The notes under the pieces: generated by a model
Database searches by the model: none
The model's input: the letters and a program-made list of their open reading frames with translations, nothing else
What the model was told of the DNA's origin: nothing
Shown: positions 43,301 through 52,202 of the stretch, piece by piece
How positions within the stretch are numbered: the first letter of the stretch is position 1
Layout: every line of letters starts with the position of its first letter
Source: Diplonema papillatum
Taxonomy: Eukaryota; Euglenozoa; Diplonemea; Diplonemida; Diplonemidae
NCBI GenBank assembly: GCA_030068145.1
Contig: JAPJBO010000954.1
Location: 1 to 64,000 of the forward strand
DNA length: 64,000 nt
Reading direction: 5' to 3'
Made by a program: the position numbers and the translations under genes

Positions 43301-43699
43301 AAAATACAGGACTGGGTACCGGATGAAGAAGCAACCGCTCTGGCGAGAAACAGTGGCTGGGCCGTGGCCAACAATTCGTTTTTTTGTTGCCAGAGCTTTC
43401 GCACTGGCGGAGGTATTCTTTTCGCTAGGAGTTTCAGCCCTTTTAAGGCGTGGGATATTATCGGAGACCAGGTATTAGCAGGCTAGACGCTAGCGGGCCC
43501 CTCCTGTTTGACCGTGAAAGAGAAAGGTAGGTAATTCTATGCAGCTCCAAGAGATGGGTATGGACCTGATAGACCGTGATCGTGTGAGGTTAGAATGCAA
43601 AAGAAAATGTGTGGCGGATCATCTGCATCGGCGCTACTTCTCGTTCTCGTCGTTTGTATCGCCTTCGCCTCGTCACCTCGTTTTGATGATGGCGTTCAG

Positions 43700-43895
43700 G
43701 AGGAGATAGTGCGGACCGGGTATGGGCCTGGGAGCGGCATAATGGGTGACGCAAATGAGGTACTTTGCACACAAAACGACCTACCGACTATGCACAGTAT
43801 AAAGGTCATGGGCCTGGGAGTGGCATAATGGGAGTGACCCAAATGAGGTACTTTGCACACAAAATGACCTACCGAGTATGTACAGTATAAAGGGC
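43700..43895 (+). repeat. Two tandem units of about 88 bp
   Basis: Both units have GGGCCTGGGAG, GCATAATGGG, TGAGGTACTTTGCACACAAA and GTATAAAGG. A 77-codon open frame with a hydrophobic start (43595-43828) runs into the first unit and is not accepted as a gene. Confidence 0.75.
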
Positions 43896-44684
43896 ATCGT
43901 GCGTAACTCGTTTGCAGAGTTCGGGAATCTCGCTGTGCATAAATGGCCCATTATCTACAGGTGGAAATCGGAGTTGCCAACCACCTCGCGGTGGTCCCCG
44001 TCCACGTGCGCGAGCACGGCTAATGGCAACACGTGCACAGTGCGCTGCTCAGGGTAGTTGACGGCCTGTCGGTAGTCTCGAGGGACGATAGTACTGATGC
44101 AATCCCTTACTAAAATCTACTGCTGTGCAGAAACAGCTATTATTTCGCAGGCACGCCAGGGTGTTCCGAAGCACCCGCCGCACCCCCCCGTCGTGCGTTG
44201 TATTTCGTAAGTTCTCATTCGGACAACGTTACCGGCTCCTTTCCCGGGGTCCCGCGTTTTTGCTGTCAGATCCACCAGCTCTTTCTGTCGGAGCAGTGGT
44301 GCACGGTGGGGTGTAATTGGAGCCGATTCGCTAGTTCAGCTTTCTGCAGCCGATGATACGGAACAGTGGCACACTGTAACCAATACTGTATTTGAGTCAA
44401 TTCGCTAGTTCAGCTTTCTCATGTGCAGCCGCAGCGATGATGCGGAAGTGGTGAACTGGCAATCAATGCGGTGAAATGTATTGGAGCCAATTGACCAGTT
44501 CAGCTTTCTCACATGCGCAGCTCGTTGTTCCGGAAATGCTCTCTTCAGTACTAAATATTACTAAGCAAAGGAGGACGCTTTTATCAATCGTCGCTTTTTT
44601 TCTCACGAAAGGGGGTCGGAATGGTGCGAGCACTCACTCACAAAGCATAAACACGTGAGACTGAAAAACCGTACATCGCGTAGG
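43896..44684. other. No gene seen; three short repeats
   Basis: A block reading GAGCCGATTCGCTAGTTCAG or a close variant recurs at about 44320, 44392 and 44484. 44030-44115 is a diverged relative of 31045-31110. Confidence 0.5.
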
Positions 44685-45890
44685 TAGGAGAATAAGTAGA
44701 ATGGAAAACAATGGGTTTCCGCTGACCGCACTGCCGCAGTCCCAACCCGTGGTTTCAGGTGGCAGTCATTCGTGGTCAAAAAGGTTCCTACTCGTGGCGG
44801 TGCGGTTTCGTCGCACATTGCATAGTGGCTAAAAAATGAAAACCGAAAAATCGGATTGGAAGTTGCTTTGAACGTCGGACTAAAAGTTTTGAAAGTTGGT
44901 TCGTACGCCGGGCTACAAGCCTTTGTCAAAGTTCGAACTTAAAGACTGAAAACCGAATTAAAAGTTGGTTTGACCACAAGCTGTTGTCAAGTGCCAGGAC
45001 TGCAATTCTAGTAGCCGAAGACAAGAACTTGCGAAGGCGAGAGCGACGCAAATGATGGAGACTTGAACGCATCTTCCAACACTTGTCGGAGGAAGATTCG
45101 GGGACTTTCAACCCTTTTATCCCCCAAAGTTCTCGGCGCCCCGGAACTGTCACAGAATCCGAGTTGATCAGATAGCCGTCTGCATAGACCTCTTTTATCA
45201 CCGGTTAGAAGCACACGGGCAAGAGGAAGGAAGGAAAAGAGAGACGAGTTCGAGTCGCAGGGACCATCTCTCCGGAGGAGTCCTCACTTCCTCGCGTAGT
45301 TCCGCCTACCCTTGAAGGAGGAAGGTGGCCACGCCTCGGCAGTCCCAGGGCCTTCTCTTGTGTTCTCACAGGCATCGCTACCGCGCTGACCGTTTCGAGG
45401 GAAATGTATCGTGCAAAGTTCTGTGTTGCGAACGTAATCGTCACATGCAAAGTGACAGCGTTGCTTACCTTCATTGGTTCGGAAAGTTTCAATGTCGCTT
45501 CGTCTCCCGTAGTTCCGCCGGCTCTTGAAGGAAGGAGGTGGCACCGCCTCGGCAGTCCCAGGGCCTTCCCTTGTTTCTCTCACAGCCATCCTGGTGACCG
45601 TTCCCATATGGAACCCATCTGGAGGGTCATTTCTTTGGTCCGAGGGCGTTTTTGAACTGTTTCGAATCCGATCCTTTAATTCTGACCCTCCGTGGGCACC
45701 GAAGCTCGATATCTGACGAGCTTGAGCCCAAGATCAGGTTTTGCGATAAACACATTATCATGTTTCGCCACTTGGCGGTTAAACTGGTGTCTTTTTCACT
45801 GACCGCGCTACCCCCTGATCCGAAACCTGGACGGCACTGGATCATAATCAGATGGTCATACTTGGATGGTTACACATTGCATTTTTTTTT
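44685..45890 (+). repeat. Two diverged family 6 copies with a second repeat pair between them
   Basis: 44685-44835 and 45775-45890 keep GACCGC, GTGGTTTCAGGTGGCA or GATCATAATCAGATGGTC. Between them, 45290-45390 and 45525-45610 form a direct pair (GGAGGTGGC, CGCCTCGGCAGTCCCAGGGC, TCTCACAG). Confidence 0.55.
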
Positions 45891-46469
45891 GTGCACCTAA
45901 TTCCCAATTGCTCGTAACTGTCTTTTTTGATGCGAGCGGGGCTGTTCAGGTTAACTTACGAATCAGGTGCGTGAAAAGGTATGTATCTCGTTTTAGCTCG
46001 GGTGAAAGGACCCCTCTTCAGCTCGGGGGGAAAAAAACAAGAACGAGGAGAGAGGCAGTGAGCCGGCCGGTCGGGGGTTGCTCCAAAGACGGTTTACAGT
46101 CGGATTCGCCTTCACTCGGAAAGGTGGAGTTAATTGAATCCATCTGATGTTCCAATTTCGGGATTTTTCCCCTGTTGTGTTCAGTGTGCGCGCGATCAGC
46201 CGGCTTGCCGGCCGATTGAACTTCAAGCGTTTTTCTTTTTACCGGCAGACTCGCACAAACTCAGCCGATTTTCAACAGTGTGTAAGCTTTGGCTATGCCG
46301 CCCATGGAGCGGAATCAGCTTGACGCGCAAACCGGGCAAGAAGACGTTGTCGCAAAACCCGGTCTGATCGGCAGACCTTCCAAAAATCAGCCGGCTGATT
46401 ATCAGCCAGTCAGTTTTTCAAGAATTTTCTACCGCCTGAAATCAGCCGCTTTTTTCTTTAGCGCGGAAC
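45891..46469. other. No gene seen
   Basis: Short open frames only; CAGCCGGCT-type words recur but no defined repeat was found. Confidence 0.4.
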
Positions 46470-46610
46470 ACTGGTTGTGTTTGTGTGTCTTGTCGTGTCG
46501 GGATAGATCCGCATAATCTCACGTCCGTTCTACACGTGGTTCGGTAGTTACAGCACTAGGGATCCCTTCGGTTCTTTGTCTGGCAGCTTTGTGAGCATTA
46601 CTGGCGCTTA
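46470..46610 (+). repeat. Family 2 dispersed repeat, partial
   Basis: Contains GTGTCTTGTCGTGTCGGGAT, TCACGTCCGTTCTACACGTG, GGTTCGGTAGTTACAGCACT and TTCGGTTCTTTGTCTGGCAG. Confidence 0.65.
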
Positions 46611-47229
46611 TCTGAGAGAAAAGCACCCACTGCAAATTCCCATAAGTAGCTGCTTCTGAGGTATCGCTCTCTTTGCCTAGAACGATGAACATTCACCCTG
46701 GAGTACCACCCTTTGCCTCCGGCCTTCTCACAGTCATCTGTGCGCCTCGTTTGCTTCTTCTACCCCACGGAACATGAGCCGGGGGGGGGGTTTCATTTCT
46801 TCCTTTCTTATCTTCCCTTCATTCCAGTGGCAGCTGCTGCGGTTATTTTCCTGTTCGAACTGCCACCGTATGGGGGTGATTGATTGATTGCACAGCAGGT
46901 TGTCTCCTGCCCTGGATGACACGAAAAAGAGAGAGAGAGAGAGAGTGAGAGGTGAAAAATAGAGCATTCGTTCGGTATCGGAAAGTAGATGCAGATGAGG
47001 CTGTGCATGACGAGCAAAGTATGTCAACAGGATTAGTGTGTTGGAAGTGCTCCTGCGCTTTTTGTGGATTAGAAGGTTGTCCATTTTTTGTTTCGTTCCG
47101 TACTGTATACCGTTGCAATGATCATCTCCATCGTTTCTGCTAACACAACCTTTTCCGAGAGTGAGTCAGAAGATATAGAGTGCGAGATCAGGCAAACTTT
47201 GTGCGCTAGCTTCGTTTAACCGTGAATCT
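46611..47229. other. No gene seen; GA microsatellite
   Basis: A GA run lies near 46929-46945. Open frames are short and unrecognised. Confidence 0.45.
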
Positions 47230-47311
47230 AATAATCAGGGCTTACCCCAAATTCTCGCTATCATTTCATCAACCCTGTGCCAGTTGTTATCTTCACCGCT
47301 TCTGCCAACTT

Positions 47312-47349
<38 letters not shown>

Positions 47350-47625
47350 ACATAAAACAAGTGCAGTTGTCACGCCTTTGCACCTCTCCCCTCCCACCTA
47401 TATGTGTTCTCGCTGTCATCGATACCGCGCTGACATTTCCGAGAGAGAGAGAGAGAGAGAGGGACGGGAGAGAACACAACAAAACAAGTCAAAGGGCGGC
47501 TCCCTGGAAGAATCAGGGGCGGGGCTGTCTCGCCTTGGCAGCCTCCGGGACGTCTTTCCACCCACCTGTATGTGTTCTCTTAGTCATCGCAACTGCGCTG
47601 ACCTCTACGAGAGATAGGAAGGGGG
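47230..47625 (+). repeat. Three diverged tandem units with GA microsatellites
   Basis: Units end near 47315, 47440 and 47605, each with GTGTTCTC, GTCATCG, CGCGCTGAC or a variant followed by GAGAGA runs (47315-47347 and 47440-47461). Related to the pair at 45290-45610. Confidence 0.65.
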
Positions 47626-47769
47626 GGTGGGTTTAGGATCTTCACTCTCCTCTGCGGTAAATACCGTGGCGGGTTACGCAGCGTCTATCGTTCTTGTCTT
47701 TGCTTGTCATGGCTTGTTGCCACCCAGTGAGGTTGCTCGACGGGTTGTGGAAACTTCTTTCATTCAAGT

Positions 47770-48070
47770 GAAAATACTCGAGAGGCTGCCTTGTGCTTAC
47801 TTCGAAGGAGGCTAGAGGGGGAGAGACAATACAACAACAAAGGTGGGTCTTTTTTGTTGAACGCTTACGCCCGCCAAACCCAGATTTACCTGTGTTTCGT
47901 GTGGGCTGCAGCACGTTTACCTCCTTTGATCTATCGCAACTGGCAATCTCCTCAAGCATTTTCTACAAAGCAGGTGCTTATACAAAAAAACCTTAATATT
48001 GGCGCTTTCTTTTGTCGGTACGCTGCCAACCGCGCACCTTTAGTACCAACAATGCATTGTTAACAAAAAC
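47770..48070 (+). repeat. Composite family 3 plus family 4 unit
   Basis: Runs from ATACTCGAGAGGCTGCCTTG through CTTACGCCCGCC, GTGTGGGCTGCAGCACG and CAAAGCAGGTGCTTATACAA into GTACGCTGCCAACCGCGC and ACCAACAATGCATTGTTAAC. Confidence 0.7.
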
Positions 48071-48121
48071 ACTCGAGGGCCTGCCTTGGCTTATTTCGAA
48101 GGAGGCTAGTCTAAAGGGGGG

Positions 48122-48966
48122 GGGGCAGTGCTGATACTAAGCCTGAGACCCAAAACGAAGTTGCTAACCCTGGGTGGGGGTGGGTATCCCCCCCCCCCCT
48201 CCTGGTGCAACCCACTGTGGACCTACTGTGGGACCCACCTTAGCTAAATTCTCTAAGGTGAAATGGTGGAAAAAGTGGGTCAAAATCTTTTTTTTTTCGA
48301 GTGCTTTTTTGGGAGGATTTGGGCGGAGGGTGTTTAGGGGGGGGGATTGCAAGAACGTGCTTGGAATGGGTATGTGCTCAACACCGCACTGGTCCCGTCT
48401 GCGCCGTGTTTCGGTCCTTTAAGCCACGGACACATAAGGCGGACCATCATCAGCGTGGAACCTGAGTGTCTGCAGACAGGACTGCGGTGTGAGTCTGGTT
48501 TGTCAGGCGGCTGTTCGTAGCTCGTCACAGCCAGGACCACCCGTGCTACTAGAGCACAGGCGAATCCGTCACGGGGAGAAGGCCCCTACAACCGTGTCTG
48601 AGCAATCAGTTAAAAAACTCAGGGCACTCGCCCTGATTGTGACTGCGACTCGCTAGGCAGCACTGACTTGTCTTCTTTTTACGGTGGCAATCTGCGAAGT
48701 AAACTCCGCAGAGCACAGTGGACATGGGGTTGCCGTGTGCAGCACCAATGGTTGAAGTACCAAAAGGAAAAAGAGTGCGAGGAAGTAATCCTGCGTGCTG
48801 AGGGCAGCAAGTCGCGTTACGCGAAGTACCCTACTGGAATGGGGGGATTGCAAGAACGTGCTTGGAATGGGTATGTTTAGGAGGGGGGGGGACCCACCCA
48901 CCCTCGTTGCCGTCCGGCTGACAACGATGCCGAGTTTAGGGGCCTTAGCATCAGCACTGGGGGGGG
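48122..48966. mobile_element. Copy of the 8305-8650 unit, inverted and split by a family 1 insertion
   Basis: 48122-48325 matches 8475-8650 reversed, and 48877-48966 matches 8305-8390 reversed. The gap is filled by 48326-48876, which carries a family 1 repeat. Confidence 0.6.
48341..48876 (+). repeat. Family 1 dispersed repeat flanked by 36-bp direct repeats
   Basis: The longest copy (48341-48680) continues in unique-looking sequence. The opening GGGGATTGCAAGAACGTGCT with the following bases recurs exactly at 48841-48876, so the insert is bounded by direct repeats of its own first 36 bases. Confidence 0.65.
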
Positions 48967-49250
48967 GGAACAACTACAAAGTGGGTCCTTTTTGTTGAAC
49001 GCTTACGCTCGCCACTGAACCCAGGTTTACCTGTGTTTCGTGTGGGCTACAGCACATTTCACTCCTTTTTGAGATGTCGCAGCTGGCAGCCTCCTCAGGT
49101 ATTTCCTACGAAGCCGGTGCTTATGCAAAGAATATTCGTATGGCGCTTTCATTTGCTTGTGCGCGCTGGCGGAACTCCTGTTTTGGAAAGAGTTCATGCA
49201 GAACGCTGCAAATTACACATCTTTAGTAAACCAACAATGCACCACAAAAA
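48965..49250 (+). repeat. Composite family 3 plus family 4 unit
   Basis: Contains ACTACAAAGTGGGTCCTTTT, GCTACAGCACATTTCACTCC, GTGCGCGCTGGCGGAACTCC and a diverged AACGCTGCAAATTAC. Confidence 0.65.
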
Positions 49251-49299
49251 AATCTTATGGCCCGCGCCGGGCCGCCACGGGTTCGTATTCCTTTTTTTC

Positions 49300-49600
49300 C
49301 CCCGACGACAACTAGTGTCAAAGTGGCCTACCCGAAGGCAGTTGTTTTCTTTAGGCAGGTTTACTCTACCCGGCGAAAGTTGTTTGGGTGAGCGCCCTTT
49401 TTCTTTTGTCTCGCGCCGTCTCTGAAGTAAAAAAAAAGAAGAAGAATTTCGTGTCTGGGCGTCCTGCTCACAGAGATCGTATTATTTTGTCGTTTTTTTG
49501 CCACCGACAGCAAAGCGTCAGACAAGCCTACCCGAAGGCGGCTGATTCCTCTTGAGCTGCTTTTCCTGCCGGCGAAAGTTTGCATGGGGGCGGCGCTCTT
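49300..49600 (+). repeat. Family 8 repeat, two copies
   Basis: 49300-49400 matches 14825-14935 over CCCGAAGGCAGTTG and TTTAGGCAGGTTTACTCTAC. 49500-49600 is a diverged second unit (CTACCCGAAGGCGGCTGATT). Confidence 0.6.
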
Positions 49601-49742
49601 GTGTGTTGTCCGCCGACTATTGACCGGGGTCGACGTGTGCTGTGTTGCGACTTTATTTCGTCTCCCGTCTCAGGGGGTCAAGATCTTAATTCAGCGTTTG
49701 GGCAGAATCTTTGCCTCTCATGTACGTTTGCTGCCCATCTAG

Positions 49743-49830
49743 TACGATGCAGATTATCGCCCCACATTCTTTGCATTGTTCTAACCCAAACTACAATGCT
49801 CGACAACCTTTGATCGGGCAGGGGGTGAAT
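49743..49830 (+). mobile_element. 3' tail of the OTU-type LINE with adjoining flank sequence
   Basis: GATGCAGATTATCGCC, TTCTTTGCATT and CTAACCCAAAC match the 3' UTR end of the intact element (59708-59748). The next bases, GATCGGGCAGGGGGTGAATT, resemble the sequence that follows the intact element at 59770-59795. Confidence 0.65.
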
Positions 49831-49877
49831 TGGCACTAATTACTTACGCTTGCAATCCTGTTTTGAGCTGGACCGTC

Positions 49878-49985
49878 CCTATCTCTTGAAACTGCATCGA
49901 AGTGCCTCCCGGTCCCTAGAGCTGCATCGAATTGCCCGGTGCTGTCTATCACGGTCTGTCAAGAGGGGATGGACCGGCTCACTGT
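49878..49985 (+). repeat. Dispersed repeat shared with 27955-28105
   Basis: Shares CATCGAAGTGCCTCC, GTCCCTAGAGCTGCAT and GAGGGGATGGACCGGCTCA. Confidence 0.6.
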
Positions 49986-50011
49986 TCCAAAAGAGAGGGC
50001 GAAAGGGGAGT

Positions 50012-50761
50012 TTATTCTTCAAGGAGCTCATCGACAAGTTCAGGAAGGTCAGTTAGATCGAAATGGTCGTCGTTGTCATCGTTGTCGGTTAGTCCAGCGG
50101 GGGAGGAAGAGGGAGGGGCCCTGAACGAGGCGGCGTCGAGCGCGTTGGCGTGCGACTGGAGGAACGGGACGTCCCGCGACGCCACGGACGACAGGGTCAG
50201 CGAAGGGGACGACAGCCCGTTCGACTGCCAGCCGGCCGCGGGGCTGCCGCCGGCGGCGCTGCCCACGGGGCCGAAGCTGGAGGCGAAGGACTGGGCCAGG
50301 CGGGCGGCGAAGTGGCCGCCAGACGCCGGCTGCGACTGGGCCGAGGCCGGCGTCGCCGGCTGCTGGCCGCGTGCCGTGGGGCTTGATCTCTTCAGCGTGA
50401 CGGAGCGTGCGTTCGCGGTCTCCAGCGCGAGGACGAAGTCGAACGGGGAGGGAAACGCCTCATCTTCGTCCTCGTCTTCGTCGTCGTCCATCCCGCCGCC
50501 TACCGACCCGGTGCGGCTATCCGGCAGGGAGCTCGCCCCGTTACTCGTCGACGCCGACGCGGGAGCAACGCACGAAACGCGGGCGCCGTCCGAGTGCCAA
50601 CCCAGCCGGTCCGGGCCGCCGCTGGTTGCGGCCTCCCCGCCGCGGCGCCGGGGGGTAGCCGCCGCCGCCGGCAGGGCTTCGGCGTACCACACGCGGCACA
50701 CGTGGACGTTGTTGCAGAGCTCGCCGTGCGGACACCGCATCTTCTGGTGCGGCAGGCACAC
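50012..50761 (-). CDS. Last exon of a CCCH zinc-finger protein
   Basis: The exon opens at an acceptor (CCCTACAG) at 50762 and ends at a stop, giving 249 aa. It starts VCLPHQKMRCPHGELCNNVH, a C-x7-C-x5-C-x3-H zinc finger of the RNA-binding CCCH class. A Gly/Ala/Arg-rich stretch, an acidic run (MDDDEDEDEDEAFPSPFDF), an Ala/Ser/Gln-rich region and an acidic C-terminus (DLTDLPELVDELLEE) follow. RNA binding and post-transcriptional control are the usual roles of the family; I infer no more here. Upstream exons should lie to the right on the minus strand, possibly in 51260-51800, but no junction could be fixed. A partial copy of the exon lies at 51050-51252. Confidence 0.65.
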   Translation of the reverse strand: MCLPHQKMRCPHGELCNNVHVCRVWYAEALPAAAATPRRRGGEAATSGGPDRLGWHSDGARVSCVAPASASTSNGASSLPDSRTGSVGGGMDDDEDEDEDEAFPSPFDFVLALETANARSVTLKRSSPTARGQQPATPASAQSQPASGGHFAARLAQSFASSFGPVGSAAGGSPAAGWQSNGLSSPSLTLSSVASRDVPFLQSHANALDAASFRAPPSSSPAGLTDNDDNDDHFDLTDLPELVDELLEE

Positions 50762-51049
50762 CTGTAGGGTCAGCAGTATTATTGAGATGACCGGTTATGA
50801 TACAAGTACCAGGTAATACAAATAATACAATGATACACAACAAAACGCCAGTACAATAATACATGAGGCTAGACTTTTTTAACGTTCTTTGTGGTTAGGC
50901 TCAGGGCTTACGCAGCTCTTTTGTCTTGGAGCTGAATACCTACTGAAAATCAGTACGTAGAGGCCCCGTAACCTTTCGTTGTTTGGTTATCTTTGTAGAG
51001 AGAACTCTCCGTCCATTTTCACAACGTAGCATGCAGTGATAAGGTGGGC

Positions 51050-51252
51050 AGTTTGCTGCGGTTGCGGTCTCCAGCGCGAGGACGAAGTCGAACGGGGAGA
51101 GAAACGCAACATCTTCGTCTTCGTCGTCCATCCCACCGCCTACCGACCCGGTGCGGCTATCCGGCAAGGAGCTCGCCCGGTTACTCGTCGACGCCGACGC
51201 GGGAGCAACGCACGAAACGCGGGCGCCGTCCGAGTGCCAACCCAGCCGGTAG
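51050..51252 (-). pseudogene. Partial duplicate of the CCCH protein exon
   Basis: Repeats 50410-50610 with small changes (GLGWHSDGARVSC side to PFDFVLALETA side, and a shorter acidic run). It lacks the zinc finger and the C-terminus and lies about 300 bases upstream of the real exon. Confidence 0.8.
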
Positions 51253-51259
51253 GGTTGCC

Positions 51260-51800
51260 GCAGCTCGTGCACTTGCGTTGAGTTGGTTGCTTGCTTGGAA
51301 GCTGAACTTCGGAACTCGCAGAGTCAGAGTCAGAGTCAGCAAGAATAAGTGCCGGAATCACTTGAATCTTCACTCTCCTGGACGCAAGTTCGTCGAGCGT
51401 GGTCCCTGTGCAACCGCCAGAGGGTATCGAGAGGCAGATGGGTTCTGCTCCGCTCGAAGGCACGCTTCGTAGCATCCGACGCAGAGACTTCTGGGGGGTG
51501 CGTAGACAGGAGTATTCACAACGAGCATCCAATTCGGGCAGCTTGAAGGCGCCTGCCTGATCAGTCTTTGCCGTCGTTGTTTGGAACCTTGCACCTTGCA
51601 GTCGTAGTTGTCGTAGTCATATGCACTTCGTCCGAAGGCGTACGTGGCACCAAACTCCTGGAGACACTTCCATGAATTCCTCTCATGCCAGTCTCTTCTT
51701 GACTTCGGCCACACGCGACACGGTGAAGAAACGAAGCAACCTTTCTCCAGGGTTTCGCACCGCAGATTTTGCAGCATCCCTGTTCTTCAGTACCCGTCAT
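51260..51800 (-). other. Possible 5' coding part of the CCCH gene, unresolved
   Basis: On the minus strand an ATG at 51800 opens MTGTEEQGCCKICGAKPWRK. Frames then alternate: one runs CPNWMLVVNTP to CVGCYEACLRA, another LADSDSDSASSEVQLPSK to KCTSCGNPTGW. Cys pairs and the acidic Ser run look coding, but frames conflict and splice sites are uncertain. Confidence 0.3.
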
Positions 51801-51902
51801 CCCAGTTCCGAAGCGCGTTCATAGGGAGATGGTATTTGCCTGGTGAAAAAGGAGGGCATGGGGGTCTACCTTTTTTGGATCCGAGATCATAGATGGCCGG
51901 TT

Positions 51903-51936
51903 GATAACGTTATATAACGTTATATAACGTTATAAC
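51903..51936. repeat. TATAACGT tandem array, left flank
   Basis: Four units of ATAACGTTAT-type palindromic sequence, ending in TATAAC directly before the inverted repeat at 51937. A matching array lies at 59796-59850. Confidence 0.85.
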
Positions 51937-52202
51937 TGAGCCAATTCACCTAGCCCCCCTGAAAGTGACTTTAGCTCGATTACGCGTCGATTACACTCGA
52001 TTACACTCGATTACGCTCGATTACGCTGTACTTTATTGGTGTCTTGCCGTGGACACTCTCGAAGGAGAGCGGCACCGGGATCCGTCCCGGTAAAAGGAAG
52101 CACCAAGAAAGTATCAAGAGGACGAAGACAAAGAGAGAAGACCGACGACACACACACACACACACGCGTACACATCAAGCGGTACAACCCCGAGAGCGCG
52201 CA

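Noticed and set aside
43595-43828. Small plus-strand frame with a signal-peptide-like start
   Set aside because: Two thirds of it lies in a tandem repeat unit; short length and lack of context make chance likely.
45240-45270. tRNA-like B-box word (GTTCGAGTC)
   Set aside because: No matching A box or cloverleaf stems around it.
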